This document shows, in pieces, positions 8,676-18,168 of a DNA stretch of 64,000 nt. The position numbers and the translations under genes were made by a program. A model generated the notes under the pieces. It saw only the letters and a program-made list of their open reading frames with translations. It ran no database searches and was not told where the DNA came from. How positions within the stretch are numbered: position 1 is the stretch's first letter; each line of letters opens with the position of its first letter. This DNA is from Vibrio cincinnatiensis DSM 19608 (GTDB lineage Bacteria; Pseudomonadota; Gammaproteobacteria; Enterobacterales; Vibrionaceae): assembly GCF_900167345.1 (NCBI RefSeq), contig NZ_FUXB01000009.1, positions 62,001-126,000 on the forward strand. Direction: 5' to 3'.

Positions 8676-9002
8676 CTACTCTCCTACCTGATTTTTAATC
8701 CATTGGAAAAATGCACTAAATCGAGGGCGAACTTCATGCCCTTTCGGACAAATTAAATCGTACCCTAGCCCAGAAGGGATACGTTCAAATGGCGCAATCA
8801 GCTCACCGCTCTCTAGGTAGGGTTTAATCAAGTGGTAACGGCCCATGGCTACTCCCATTGATTGCCTTGCGGCCACCATAGTGAGTTCTTCATGATTAAA
8901 GTTCCGCTGGATGTTTAAAGCCTAATCAGAAAGATAAAACTCCGTGATATGGGTAGCTTGGGTTTTTAGGCGTAAGCTGCCCTTTATGCTTTCTTTATTA
9001 AA
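8676..9002 (-). pseudogene. Remnant of a LysR-family regulator (C-terminal part only)
   Basis: The minus strand from 9002 to 8676 translates in one frame as the end of a LysR substrate-binding domain of GcvA/AmpR type: SLRLKTQATHITEFYLSD, an in-frame TAG at 8921-8923, then about 80 residues containing RNFNHEELTMVAARQSMGVA, IKPYLESGELIAPF and FFQWIKNQVGE, ending in a normal stop. The helix-turn-helix and the first two thirds of the domain are missing: stops precede 9002, and the next gene is unrelated. Deletion plus nonsense decay is the simplest reading. The last 67 codons have an in-frame ATG, but a product this short would not be a functional LysR protein. Confidence 0.8.
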
Positions 9003-9131
9003 TCATTAAACCGCATTCGTGAGAGACGAAAGAATGTTCCTGTCATTTATGAAAAAGACCACTGTTAATAAAGCTGTCATGCAGCCTCGTTAGGCTTTGA
9101 TTTTATCATTAGACAGAATCTAAGTAGAAGT

Positions 9132-10889
9132 ATGGTTACCTCTTCCCAGCATTGTATTGAATTGAATCATATCCTAAAAAACAGAGCATTAACGCCACTT
9201 TTTCAACCTATATTGTCGCTTTCAGATGGTGCGATAAAAGGATTTGAAGCCTTGATTCGGGGGCCTTCTGATAGTCCTTTACATTCCCCAATCCAACTGT
9301 TTAAAACCGCTTTAGCCTGCGGAGAGCTCGAACCTCTAGAAATGCTTTGTCGAGAACTGAGTATTTTGGCTTTTTCTGCAGCCCAAGTTGATGGGCAGCT
9401 GTTTTTAAATGTGAATCCATTACTATTATTAACAGAAAATCACACCAGTTTATTGACAAAAAGTTTGCTGGAGAAGATGCAGCTTAATCCTGCCAGAATA
9501 GTCATTGAAATATCAGAACAATACCAAGTAGAAGATCCCGACTTATTGATTAATGCGGTTCACCATTACCGTCAGCTTGGGTTTAAAATTGCCATTGATG
9601 ATTTAGGCAGCGGTTTTTCAGGCTTGAAGCTCTGGTCTGAATTGAAGCCAGATATTGTGAAGATTGATCGCTACTTTATTGATGGTGTACATCGTGACCC
9701 AACAAAAAAAGCATTTGTACAAAATATCATTCGTTTGGCGAAAACCATTGGTGCGATGGTGGTAGCAGAAGGAATTGAAACGGAGGAGGAGTTTTACCTT
9801 TGTCGAGAATTAGGCGCAGATTTTGCGCAGGGATATTTATTGGGCCGCCCTCAGCAAAGCTTAGTACTACAGCACCGTTATATTTTTCCCGCTCATCGTG
9901 AACCGGAAAATTTAGCCAATGATTGTATTGAGCAAATTGTGCGTGATGCGCCAACAGTTCCTCACTATCGATTAGCGATGGATGTGTACGCTTTATTTAA
10001 AGAGCAACCAGCATTACAAAGTATGGCTATTTTGAAAAAAGGTGTCCCTGTTGGGTTGATTTGTCGTACTCAGTTGGAAGGCTTTTTCGCACAACCTTTT
10101 GGCCGAGCATTGTATGAGAAAAAACCGATTAACCAATTGATGAATCCAACCCCTGTGATTGTCGATACCAGCTATTCTTTAGATGAAGTCAGCCGTATAG
10201 TGGCGGAAGATGAGTGCAATGCTTCTAGCTGGTACTTCATTATTTGCCGGAAAGGGCAATACCTCGGGTTAGGCTCGGTTCGGCAACTGTTAAAAAAAGT
10301 CAGTGAACGTAAATTACACTATGCGCGTTATGCCAACCCTTTGACTTTATTACCGGGGAATGTCCCTATTTATCAGCAAATCGAACGTCTTCTTCGAGAA
10401 GAGGTTGCCTTTTCTGTCGCCTATCTTGATCTCAATAACTTTAAACCGTACAACGACATTTATGGATACAGTAAAGGTGATCTTGTTCTGCAAATGCTGG
10501 CTGATATGATTCAGCAGCAGGTTGCTGGGACCGGAAACTTTGTTGGTCATATTGGTGGTGATGATTTTGTGATCATCTTTCATGGTGATGAGGCAGAACA
10601 GATATGCCAAAAGCTAGTGGCTCAATTTGACGATTGCGTTGTGAATTACTATACCAGTGAAGATCGACAGCGTGGGGGGATTGTTGCATTAAGCCGAACG
10701 GGAGAACGTTGTTTCTACCCGCTACTTTCTCTATCAATCGGAATTACTTTTCCGGATCCTGAGCTTTGCCTGAATTATCATGACGTGGCTGCGCTCTCGA
10801 CCGCCGCAAAGTATGAAGCAAAAAAATTGGCCAGCAATGCGGTATTTGTCTCTACTCGCCGAGGTCCAGCGCAGTTACAAGTGAGTTGA
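9132..10889 (+). CDS. EAL-CBS-GGDEF cyclic di-GMP protein
   Basis: The 585-residue cytoplasmic protein has an N-terminal EAL phosphodiesterase domain (about residues 15-250), a CBS-pair-like middle (about 275-395) and a C-terminal GGDEF domain (about 410-580). The EAL domain looks active: E39 of EAL, the asparagine of FLNVNP, EISE, the DD of AIDDLGSGF, the KID lysine, EGIE and QGYLLGRP are all present. The GGDEF signature is GGDDF (475-479), with aspartate replacing glutamate and no RxxD inhibitory site before it, so it may bind GTP as a regulatory domain or be a weak cyclase. The EAL-first order is less common than GGDEF-EAL. No transmembrane segment. The start at 9132 has little Shine-Dalgarno support. 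Confidence 0.88.
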   Translation: MVTSSQHCIELNHILKNRALTPLFQPILSLSDGAIKGFEALIRGPSDSPLHSPIQLFKTALACGELEPLEMLCRELSILAFSAAQVDGQLFLNVNPLLLLTENHTSLLTKSLLEKMQLNPARIVIEISEQYQVEDPDLLINAVHHYRQLGFKIAIDDLGSGFSGLKLWSELKPDIVKIDRYFIDGVHRDPTKKAFVQNIIRLAKTIGAMVVAEGIETEEEFYLCRELGADFAQGYLLGRPQQSLVLQHRYIFPAHREPENLANDCIEQIVRDAPTVPHYRLAMDVYALFKEQPALQSMAILKKGVPVGLICRTQLEGFFAQPFGRALYEKKPINQLMNPTPVIVDTSYSLDEVSRIVAEDECNASSWYFIICRKGQYLGLGSVRQLLKKVSERKLHYARYANPLTLLPGNVPIYQQIERLLREEVAFSVAYLDLNNFKPYNDIYGYSKGDLVLQMLADMIQQQVAGTGNFVGHIGGDDFVIIFHGDEAEQICQKLVAQFDDCVVNYYTSEDRQRGGIVALSRTGERCFYPLLSLSIGITFPDPELCLNYHDVAALSTAAKYEAKKLASNAVFVSTRRGPAQLQVS

Positions 10890-11097
10890 ATTAATCTCTG
10901 TTGCGTGCCAGATATTTTTTCGGAAACGTTAGCTTTTTCTTTCATTGACAAGGCATTATCTTGTTCAAAAAAATTGAATGTTAATGTCAATTTATCCTAG
11001 TTTTCCTCATTCTTTATTTCTTTAGAATGGCTACATCGATTGAGGGATAACCCATCCAGTTCAAAATTAGATAATGAATTTTATTGAGGAAGATATC

Positions 11098-11547
11098 ATG
11101 CAAGCACGTATTAAAAAACTCGTTGAATCTAAAGCCGGCTACAGCACATTGGCACTACGTATTCCTGTTGGGATCATCTTTATGGCACATGGAGCTCAAA
11201 AATTGTTTGGTTGGTTTGGTGGGTATGGCCTTGAAGGGACAGGGCAATGGATGGACTCTATTGGGCTTGGCCCTGGTGTTGTCATGGCATTTTTAGCCGG
11301 AAGTGGTGAATTCTTTGGTGGCTTGGCCATTCTATTGGGCTTGCTCACTCGCCCTGCGGCAGCGGTTCTTTCATTTACCATGTTGGTCGCCATTTTCTCG
11401 GTACACTTTGCAAATGGGCTGTTTATGGCAAATAACGGTTATGAATTTGGTTTGGCTTTATTAGCCGCCAGTCTCTCACTGATGCTATCAGGCGCCGGTA
11501 AACTGGGTTTAGATGGGATTGTTGCGAAAAAGCTCATGGCTAAGTAA
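11098..11547 (+). CDS. DoxX-family membrane protein
   Basis: A 149-residue inner-membrane protein with four predicted helices and DoxX signatures (LALRIPVGIIFMAHGAQKLFGWFGG near residues 19-43, then a glycine-rich FLAGSGEFFGGLAILLGLLTRPAA). DoxX-like proteins are small quinone-related or redox-associated membrane proteins whose precise role is usually unknown. The start chosen is the ATG at 11098 after GAGGAAG; an upstream in-frame ATG at 11074 lacks a site. It is followed directly by a terminator, so it is monocistronic. Confidence 0.88.
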   Translation: MQARIKKLVESKAGYSTLALRIPVGIIFMAHGAQKLFGWFGGYGLEGTGQWMDSIGLGPGVVMAFLAGSGEFFGGLAILLGLLTRPAAAVLSFTMLVAIFSVHFANGLFMANNGYEFGLALLAASLSLMLSGAGKLGLDGIVAKKLMAK

Positions 11548-11606
11548 AAATTGGTGAAGCCATTGATACTCTTCTTAGCCAGTATCGTGAGCCAGTAGAA
11601 AAAATA

Positions 11607-11651
11607 AATCAGCGCCGCATGGAGTCTTCTATGTGGCGCTGCTGATTTTTT
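11607..11651 (+). terminator. Terminator after the DoxX gene
   Basis: Fourteen-base arms starting AATCAGCGCC pair across a ten-base loop with a three-base bulge, and run into six T. Confidence 0.75.
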
Positions 11652-11677
11652 GTTCAGAAATGCCAATTGTCAATCTT

Positions 11678-11696
11678 AATGAGAATTGTTTGCGAT
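11678..11696. promoter_or_regulatory. Possible Fur box upstream of the FhuF-type gene
   Basis: AATGAGAATTGTTTGCGAT fits the left half of the Vibrio Fur consensus (AATGANAATNATTNTCATT) with one mismatch in the first thirteen positions, but the right half is poor. It lies 50 bases before an iron-reductase gene, which makes iron repression plausible. Confidence 0.4.
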
Positions 11697-11745
11697 ATTA
11701 GTTAGAGGTGAGTATGCTTAGCTGTTCTGATAATGAACGGTATAA

Positions 11746-12480
11746 ATGATGAGCCATCGACGACTGACTCAATTGTTTGAGCATGCCAGCCAATATTCGC
11801 CTTACCTGAAAGGCTATGATAAGCGACCGGATCACGGGGTTGGAATCCATATTGCTCAAAATAATACGGCAGTAATACAACCTCTTTTTCATGATATCAA
11901 AAGTGGTGCCCCCGAGGCCGGATCGGCGTATTGGCTAACTCGAACGTGGGACCTGCTCTGCTGGCAGCCGCTGGCTCTTTCATTGATTGCGATTCATGAG
12001 CTAAAAGCTTTGCCGGATGTTCAGCAGGTTCATCAATGGGTTCATACTCCCTTGATCAGCGGTTTTTATTTTGAATCTGCACAGTTTGAACAAGGCAGTG
12101 TACCAATATTGATTCAAAAAGCCGGACAGCAGCTGCAGATTCTGTTTGAAGCGTATCGCAGTGAAATGGATCAGTGGGTGCGAATCCGTCCCGGGTTTAC
12201 GCGACATCTCTGGGCAGACAATTTATTGAATGGATTACTTCGATTACAGAAAACCCAACTTGATTTTGGGAGTGAGCAATGGATGGAGTACGCAAAGCTG
12301 TGGCTTGATGCTTGCCAGTTACCCCAGAAGTATCTAGACAACATAACGTTGACATCTCAGCGTAATGAATTACAGCTTACGCGCACCAGTTGTTGTTTGG
12401 CCTATCAATGTGCTGGGCGTGAAATGTGTACGAATTGTCCTCGTCAGCGGAATAAAAATAGCCTTTTAGCCGCATCGTGA
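11746..12480 (+). CDS. FhuF-type siderophore-iron reductase with [2Fe-2S] cluster
   Basis: Most of the 244-residue protein is weakly conserved, but its C-terminus carries the FhuF cluster motif C216-C217-x10-C228-x2-C231. FhuF-like proteins use a [2Fe-2S] centre to reduce ferric siderophores in the cytoplasm and release iron. Residues such as WLTRTWDLLCWQP fit the TIGR-type siderophore-iron reductases of vibrios. No siderophore uptake or synthesis genes are adjacent, so its substrate is unknown. A possible Fur box precedes it. The gene starts ATGATG; the first is used. Confidence 0.8.
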   Translation: MMSHRRLTQLFEHASQYSPYLKGYDKRPDHGVGIHIAQNNTAVIQPLFHDIKSGAPEAGSAYWLTRTWDLLCWQPLALSLIAIHELKALPDVQQVHQWVHTPLISGFYFESAQFEQGSVPILIQKAGQQLQILFEAYRSEMDQWVRIRPGFTRHLWADNLLNGLLRLQKTQLDFGSEQWMEYAKLWLDACQLPQKYLDNITLTSQRNELQLTRTSCCLAYQCAGREMCTNCPRQRNKNSLLAAS

Positions 12481-12484
12481 AGCC

Positions 12485-12513
12485 AATAAGCACCGAGTGG
12501 TTCGGTGCTTATT
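12485..12513. terminator. Bidirectional terminator between the reductase and tyrS
   Basis: Perfect 12-base arms (AATAAGCACCGA and complement) with a five-base loop lie between the two convergent stop codons, so the hairpin can serve both. Confidence 0.75.
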
Positions 12514-12527
12514 TACAGTGTAAACGC

Positions 12528-13790
12528 TTAAGCCAATTTCAATAATGCAAACTGTTTTTTACCACGCTGAAGAATATAGTAACGATCAAAGAGAGCAAAA
12601 TGTTCATCCATGTTTTCGTTTTGAACGCGTTCACCATTGACTCGAATTGCGCCATTGGTGAGCCATTCTCTCGCTTGGCGCTTCGAGCTTGCCAGTTGAG
12701 TCTCCAGCAGGAGTTCGATCAAGTTATCGGCCTGTTCGGTATGAAAGCAAGGTAAGCCGTCCAGTTCCAACTGTTGTAATTCACTTAAACTCAGTTGGTT
12801 CATCTCGCCGCTAAATAGGGCTTGGGTAATACGCTGAGCGCTAAGGAGGCCTTCATTACCATGGACAAATTGAGTCAGTTGCTGGGCGAGAATTTGTTGT
12901 GCTTGGGGCTTTCCTGCGCGAGTGTTGTCTTCTTGCTCAATGGCTTCAATTTCCGATAAAGAGAGAAACGTGTAGTAACGTAAGAAGCGGTATACATCAG
13001 CATCATCCGTATTGAGCCAAAATTGGTAGAAAGCATAAGGTGAAGTTTTATTGGCATCGAGCCAGACAGCACCACTTTCCGTTTTACCAAATTTTGTTCC
13101 ATCAGATTTGGTGATCAATGGGAGAGTCAGCCCATGTACACTGGTATTATTAAGTCGACGAGTGAGGTCGATACCACTGACAATATTTCCCCACTGATCA
13201 TTTCCACCAATCTGCAAATTGCACTGATAATGCTGGTTGAGATGAGCGAAATCAAAAGATTGTAGCAAGGAATAGCTAAATTCAGTAAAAGAGATGCCTT
13301 GGTCTGGGCGGGCTAAACGTTGTTTGACCGATTCTCGGTTGATCATCGCATTGACTGAAAAGTGTTTACCCACATCACGGAAGAAATCGATGATGTTTAT
13401 CTGCCCAATCCAGTCTGCATTATTAACGGTGACAAAAGGCTGCTGAAGGTGAGGTGTCATCACTTGCTGAATTTGTTGCGACAGATCGGTAACCCATTGT
13501 TGTACGGTTTGCGCTGAATTTAAGCTACGCTCAGCGGTTTTAAAGCTCGGGTCGCCTATCATGCCAGTTGCACCACCAATCAAAGCAATGGCTTTATGCC
13601 CCGCATCTTGAAAGCGTTTGAGCATCAACAATGGAACCAAGTGGCCGATGTGTAAGCTACCGGCGGTAGGGTCAAAACCACAGTAGAGCGTTTGTGGTGT
13701 AGAAAGTAGAACGTTGAGTTCCTCTAGTGGGGTGCTTTGGGCAATTAAACCTCGTTGATTGAGATCGTTAAGGAAAGGGTGTGAATTCAT
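12528..13790 (-). CDS. tyrS: Tyrosyl-tRNA synthetase
   Basis: This class I synthetase charges tRNA-Tyr. HIGH is exact at residues 47-50 ([10 protein letters not shown]), the KMSKS loop appears as KFGKT ([12 protein letters not shown]), and an S4-type RNA-binding domain ends the protein (about 353-420: [22 protein letters not shown]). The length, 420 residues, and the sequence resemble the E. coli TyrS type rather than TyrZ. Vibrios often have two tyrosyl-tRNA synthetases; whether this is the only one cannot be told. A palindrome at 13847-13862 sits in its 5' region. Confidence 0.96.
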   Translation of the reverse strand: MNSHPFLNDLNQRGLIAQSTPLEELNVLLSTPQTLYCGFDPTAGSLHIGHLVPLLMLKRFQDAGHKAIALIGGATGMIGDPSFKTAERSLNSAQTVQQWVTDLSQQIQQVMTPHLQQPFVTVNNADWIGQINIIDFFRDVGKHFSVNAMINRESVKQRLARPDQGISFTEFSYSLLQSFDFAHLNQHYQCNLQIGGNDQWGNIVSGIDLTRRLNNTSVHGLTLPLITKSDGTKFGKTESGAVWLDANKTSPYAFYQFWLNTDDADVYRFLRYYTFLSLSEIEAIEQEDNTRAGKPQAQQILAQQLTQFVHGNEGLLSAQRITQALFSGEMNQLSLSELQQLELDGLPCFHTEQADNLIELLLETQLASSKRQAREWLTNGAIRVNGERVQNENMDEHFALFDRYYILQRGKKQFALLKLA

Positions 13791-13846
13791 ATAGCCTCCG
13801 ATGTAATCTGCTTGGCAGAGTAGCGGAAGAAGCCAGTAGGATGCGA

Positions 13847-13862
13847 TGTCCCTAAAGGGACA
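13847..13862. promoter_or_regulatory. Palindrome upstream of tyrS
   Basis: TGTCCCTAAAGGGACA has perfect seven-base arms around two bases. It lies between luxR-type regulator and tyrS on the minus strand, 57 bases before the tyrS start. It lacks a T-run, so an operator or mRNA hairpin is more likely than a terminator. Confidence 0.35.
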
Positions 13863-13879
13863 GTTCGCGTTATTTTTTT

Positions 13880-14692
13880 CTAAGACTCATTGCCTAATTG
13901 AGGTGAGGCTATCAGGTGGTTGAGAAAAAGTTGAAACAGTTCACTTAATGATGAGACATGTAACTGAGCATAAATATGTTTACGATGATTTTTGACCGTA
14001 CCCTGTGAAATGTTTAGTTGGTGGGCAATGTCCTGTGAGTCTAATCCTTGGACAAGCAGTGAAGTGATTTGTTGTTCCCGTGGAGTTAAATGCTTTGCTC
14101 CAAATTGATAGATTGCCTGTTCGACCCAGTGACGTATATCGGTATGGGTTTGTCCATTTTCAGACAGCAGTAAGGGCTGGTGTCCCCAATGTTGACGGCA
14201 CAAAGCTTCGAGTATGGAAAAGCGCTGTTTGAGTGAAGTTAGCTGTTTGGTTGTAATGTTTTTCTCTTTCTCTAAGATACCTAAATATACGACTATCCAG
14301 CGTGTTTCATCTAAATTAACCGCAATGCCAACCTCATCTTGCCAACCTGTTTTTTCATAAAAATCGGTGTGATACTCTTGCTGAACATGTGTGAATGCCA
14401 ACTGGCTGAACTCTGAACGATGTAAGATCCCGGTGTGTTGTTGTTGGGCGATAGCGGTATAGAAAGGATCTTGTAAATAGGTGTGAGTTAAGTAGTGCTG
14501 AAAAAGTAACTGACGCTGTGAAGGAATTGAATCATAAAGATAAATCGGATGTTTATTTTGTCGATATCCTAAAATGACGGCGCAGTCGAAAGGGAGTATC
14601 GTTTTCAATAAATCGATAAGGTGTGAGGTAAAATAAGGCGTTTTAAGTGCTGCAATGGCGTTACCGAGCTGATGATATTCTTGGTTATTCAT
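13880..14692 (-). CDS. LuxR-family transcriptional regulator
   Basis: The 270-residue protein ends in a LuxR/GerE helix-turn-helix ([19 protein letters not shown]...[13 protein letters not shown], about residues 203-260). The N-terminal two thirds resembles no domain I can name; it lacks the phospho-acceptor pattern of response regulators and the tryptophan-rich autoinducer pocket is not evident. It lies between tyrS and the alpha-amylase gene, all on the minus strand. The gap to tyrS is 89 bases, so read-through is possible. Its target is unknown; the adjacent amylase is only a candidate by proximity. Confidence 0.85.
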   Translation of the reverse strand: MNNQEYHQLGNAIAALKTPYFTSHLIDLLKTILPFDCAVILGYRQNKHPIYLYDSIPSQRQLLFQHYLTHTYLQDPFYTAIAQQQHTGILHRSEFSQLAFTHVQQEYHTDFYEKTGWQDEVGIAVNLDETRWIVVYLGILEKEKNITTKQLTSLKQRFSILEALCRQHWGHQPLLLSENGQTHTDIRHWVEQAIYQFGAKHLTPREQQITSLLVQGLDSQDIAHQLNISQGTVKNHRKHIYAQLHVSSLSELFQLFLNHLIASPQLGNES

Positions 14693-14814
14693 ACATAAAT
14701 TGAGTTAAAGTTATTGACCGAAATTGCGCATTGCTTGTTATTGAACCTCATGAATGTAGCAGCCCCGCAAATAAATTCAATGCTTATCCGAAGGATTGGT
14801 TGTAAGAGGTAAAA

Positions 14815-14842
14815 ATCGGTACAGTCTCAAGACTGTACCGAT
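14815..14842 (-). terminator. Terminator of the alpha-amylase gene
   Basis: Perfect 13-base arms (ATCGGTACAGTCT and complement) around two bases, followed on the minus strand by TTTTT, end the amylase transcript eight bases past its stop codon. Confidence 0.85.
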
Positions 14843-14849
14843 AAGGTGA

Positions 14850-17147
14850 TTAGTGTTGTGTCACACTGATGGCTTTTGTACTGCTATTGAAATGAATCTG
14901 ATAGGTGGCGTAGTCGCCGACTTGATAATCCGTACTTGGGTAGGATTCTGTCCACAAACCATTATCAATTTTAAACCTTGCGGGTGACTCTTCACCACTG
15001 AAGGTTTGGGTTGTTGTGTAAAGGCCGGTTTGCTCATTGTAATCCAGCAGTGTTAATCCCCACCCGTTTGCTGTACCTCGGAAGTACCAAGTTTCATTTC
15101 CACCATTCGTGTTGCTGGTGCACTGAGACAGATCTTTCCATTCACCATTGGCATAGCAAAGGTTTGGTGCTGACACCTCCATATCGAGGGTTTGGCGGCT
15201 GCCTTGATCACTGAAAATGACTTTCAAACTATTGAGGTTAGTACCAAAGTCATAACAGTATTGACCATTTTGTTGGGTCATTGCTTGCCCAGGCCAAGTT
15301 GCGTTAGCAATGGGGGTTGCGGCCGCCACATTCCAGAAATAGAGGTAAGGCTGAGAGAATCCTTGCTCATTGTCATAACAGATTTGGGTGGCGTTACCTT
15401 CATCCTCATCGCTCTCTGTGATTAGGGTAAACCCACAGTCGGCTAAAGATTTCCAGCTACCATCGCTATAACACGTTCCAGTAGTGGTGGTGAGATCGTT
15501 ACTCTTATTGGCACCTTGATTTGAAAAAATCACATTCACACTTGAAAGCTCAGTTTCAACATCATGGCAATAGAAATCACCATTTGCCGTCATGGTAACG
15601 CCAGGCCAAGTGGCGTTTGTGAGTGAGCCTACGGGTTGTGCTCCCCAGTAGTAGAGTGTTGGTGAAGTGTGATTAGCGGCATTGTCGTAGCAGAGGTTGG
15701 TTGCCGTAACAGGCGTAGCCGGTTTTTTCTCACCATCATCACAATCGGTGCAGGTTTGTCCTACTTTTGCTCCGACATGAATGGCCGCCGCATTATGAGA
15801 AGCCACGGTGAAATGGGCATAACCTGAACTGTCTACACTGATGGTGGTGCCACTACATGTTCCCGTTTGTGAGTTAAAGTCACCACTGATGATGTCGCAA
15901 TATTCACCCGCTGGCATTCCGGTAGCAAAACCTTGGTTGATGCCTTTGTTGTCGTCTCGGTTAATGACAACAAAACCTAGCCCACCACGGCCAAAGGCGA
16001 CTTGGTTATAGCCATCATCCCACCAGTTGGTTACGCGCCATTCTGCTGCGGTGTGATTACGAAAAGCCACCATATTGGCTACGCCGCGCCAGCGGTGTTC
16101 ACAAACCCAGTCTCCTCCATCAAAACCACAGGCGTTCCCCGTATGTATACCTGTTGCGGGAGGGCCTGCATCAAAATCATTGAAGTAGTAGCCTGACATG
16201 ACTTTGGGATACCCATAAGGATAGGCCAAAGTAAAAACGTTACCGAGGAAGTAGAGGTTACCAAAGTCTTGATGGCTGAGTACTTGCCCTGGGTTATGGC
16301 GTTCTTCATCATGGTTGGTTACAAAAGTCACGGCATCGCTGCTGCTTAGCCAACCATTCCAAGAACCAATACCTTGTAAGTCTTTAATTCCCCCGTGCTT
16401 AAACTTAGGTCCTAGGGTGCGAGCAAAGAAGAACTCAGTAACATCACCAATATAGGTATATTCCGCAGGCTTAACGGGTTCATTCTCGGCACCGATCACT
16501 TCTTGGAAAATATAAGGGGTGCCATGTAACTTACTCTTTATTGCCGCGATATCTTCGGCTGGCATATGTTTCGCCGCATCAATACGAAACCCAGCGACCC
16601 CCATACTGATCGCATCATTCATGTAGTCTGCAATTTTTTGGCGAACATACTCAGAACTGGTTTTGAGATCATTAAGTCCGACAAGATCACAATTTTGTAC
16701 TGACCAGCGATTAGAATAGTTGATGTCACTGGTGCAGCTATTAAAGTCATTAACTCCATATGGAACTTCTGGGAAGTTGCGATTCCATGCCGCCATATGG
16801 TTAATGACGGCATCCACATAAATGTCTACCCCTACGTTTTTACAACGTTGCACCATATCCGCAAATTGTGCACGGTTACCACTACGGCCTTCAAAAGCAT
16901 AACTAACGGGTTGGTAGCGAGACCACCAAGCCGGGTTATCGACACTTTTCTGAGGAGGGGAGACTTGTACCGCAGCAAACCCTTTAGGTCCTAGGAACTC
17001 TTCACATTCCTGAGCAATATCTTGCCAACTCCATTCAAATAAGTGGACGAATGTTGTTTTTGGAACGGTTTGAGCATAGCTTTGTGTTCCCCCGATTAAG
17101 CTCCCGAATAACATGAGTCCGGCAGACAAACTCTTGTTGAATTTCAT
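14850..17147 (-). CDS. Secreted alpha-amylase with starch-binding modules
   Basis: The 765-residue GH13 enzyme hydrolyses alpha-1,4 links in starch. A signal peptide ends at SYA25. The catalytic barrel has nucleophile D190 (GFRID), acid/base E216 (IFQEV) and D280 (TNHDEERH), followed by an all-beta amylase C-terminal domain (about 385-460). A CTDCDDGEKKP linker leads to two tandem repeats of about 90 residues (483-572 and 586-676), each with LCYDN/ICYDN, NATWPG, a VIFS core and a closing cysteine; these look like CBM26-type starch-binding modules. A final domain (686-765: WYFRGTANGW...RFKID) is a further starch-binding-like fold. Repeated cysteines suggest disulphides and export. The product should help use starch or glycogen outside the cell. 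Confidence 0.93.
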   Translation of the reverse strand: MKFNKSLSAGLMLFGSLIGGTQSYAQTVPKTTFVHLFEWSWQDIAQECEEFLGPKGFAAVQVSPPQKSVDNPAWWSRYQPVSYAFEGRSGNRAQFADMVQRCKNVGVDIYVDAVINHMAAWNRNFPEVPYGVNDFNSCTSDINYSNRWSVQNCDLVGLNDLKTSSEYVRQKIADYMNDAISMGVAGFRIDAAKHMPAEDIAAIKSKLHGTPYIFQEVIGAENEPVKPAEYTYIGDVTEFFFARTLGPKFKHGGIKDLQGIGSWNGWLSSSDAVTFVTNHDEERHNPGQVLSHQDFGNLYFLGNVFTLAYPYGYPKVMSGYYFNDFDAGPPATGIHTGNACGFDGGDWVCEHRWRGVANMVAFRNHTAAEWRVTNWWDDGYNQVAFGRGGLGFVVINRDDNKGINQGFATGMPAGEYCDIISGDFNSQTGTCSGTTISVDSSGYAHFTVASHNAAAIHVGAKVGQTCTDCDDGEKKPATPVTATNLCYDNAANHTSPTLYYWGAQPVGSLTNATWPGVTMTANGDFYCHDVETELSSVNVIFSNQGANKSNDLTTTTGTCYSDGSWKSLADCGFTLITESDEDEGNATQICYDNEQGFSQPYLYFWNVAAATPIANATWPGQAMTQQNGQYCYDFGTNLNSLKVIFSDQGSRQTLDMEVSAPNLCYANGEWKDLSQCTSNTNGGNETWYFRGTANGWGLTLLDYNEQTGLYTTTQTFSGEESPARFKIDNGLWTESYPSTDYQVGDYATYQIHFNSSTKAISVTQH
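15081..15699 (-). repeat. Tandem protein-level repeat in the amylase tail
   Basis: Residues 483-572 and 586-676 are diverged copies, alignable over the motifs (L/I)CYDN, YYWG/YFWN, NATWPG, VIFS(N/D)QG and C-Y-x-(D/N)-G-x-WK. They are separated by an acidic ESDEDEGN linker. Confidence 0.7.
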
Positions 17148-17620
17148 GTTCTTTCCTTAAGTTTGAAATCTTAAAATGTAAGAAAAAATGTATTTTGTCT
17201 AAAAAGACAGCAAAACTTTAGGAGAGATAAAAAAGAATACCTCCTGAAAAAAGAGGGATTGTGAGAATCGTCATTATTTGTACAAGCTTTACTTTTCTAG
17301 ATTTAAATACAGTCACTAAATGCGCATATTCACGATGAAATAAGAGAATAAAATTGGAATAGAAGTTTGGTTTTAAGTTAATATATTGATTTCATTATAT
17401 TTATAATGTTCATCTTAATGGTTGATTGACACATAACGTGAGGTATTAGGCAAAATGATAGGTGAAGCGGCTAGTATGTTGAATGGCGAGAGAAAGGCAT
17501 TCTCTTTGCCTTATGTGATATAAGGTTATGAAAGAAGGCAGGAATATTGCTAAGGTTTTTATTCTATTTGCCGCTAAACTCAATACAGTGTCAGGTTTAG
17601 ATATAGATAAGGATATACTT
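17148..17620. other. Divergent promoter region, amylase / beta-barrel gene
   Basis: An AT-rich 470-base stretch with long T and A runs. An AGGAGG at about 17237-17242 on the minus strand lies 90 bases before the amylase start and has no start codon nearby. I see no clear MalT boxes, CRP site or terminator. It must contain promoters for both flanking genes. Confidence 0.4.
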
Positions 17621-18133
17621 ATGAAGAAAACTTCTCAGGTAATGAGCTTAGCCGCTCTATTACTTATTTTTGCAGCACCTAGCTATGCTCAATCTACCCC
17701 TTTTAGTATGACGGCAAGTGCTGGACCGACACGAGTCTCTTACGGTGGCGATACCGCAACTGGTTATGAGTGGAAAGTGCGGGGTTCTTATCGTTTAACG
17801 CCTTTTAGTTCGGTCAACTTGGGCTATAGTGAAACCAATGCTGATCTAAAAGATAAGTTGGGTGAAAAGCATTCTTACAAAGCTTATACCGTTCCGCTTA
17901 CTATGACATTACGTCAGCCTTTCAGTGTTGGTGATGTTTATCTTCGGGCGGGTGGGCAATATTACAATCGTACCTATAAAGATAATGAGAGTGATGGTTT
18001 TGGTTTAACGGGAGCCATTGGGGTAAATCTATTGAGCGCTAATGCTTCTAACTTCTCGTTAGAGGTAGGATACAGCACACAAGGCAGTGCTGACTCAACA
18101 TCCATTTCAATTGGTGCCGGTATCGGTTTCTAA
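17621..18133 (+). CDS. Small outer-membrane beta-barrel protein (Ail/OmpX-like)
   Basis: The 170-residue precursor has a signal peptide ending APSYA23. The mature part alternates polar and aromatic residues in the way of an eight-strand barrel and ends in the outer-membrane signature SISIGAGIGF with a terminal phenylalanine. Features such as YRLTPFSSVNLGY and GDVYLRAGGQYY fit OmpX/Ail or related Vibrio barrels. The start is the ATG at 17621 with AAGGAT upstream; an earlier in-frame start at 17528 would hide the signal peptide behind 31 residues. Function, such as adhesion or serum resistance, is not deducible. Confidence 0.8.
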   Translation: MKKTSQVMSLAALLLIFAAPSYAQSTPFSMTASAGPTRVSYGGDTATGYEWKVRGSYRLTPFSSVNLGYSETNADLKDKLGEKHSYKAYTVPLTMTLRQPFSVGDVYLRAGGQYYNRTYKDNESDGFGLTGAIGVNLLSANASNFSLEVGYSTQGSADSTSISIGAGIGF

Positions 18134-18168
18134 CACTTTGTCATCAGTAACATGCTCAGGTTGAAGAG

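Noticed and set aside
8676-8879. 67-codon ORF as a real small gene
   Set aside because: It is the last part of a broken LysR gene whose frame continues upstream past an in-frame stop.
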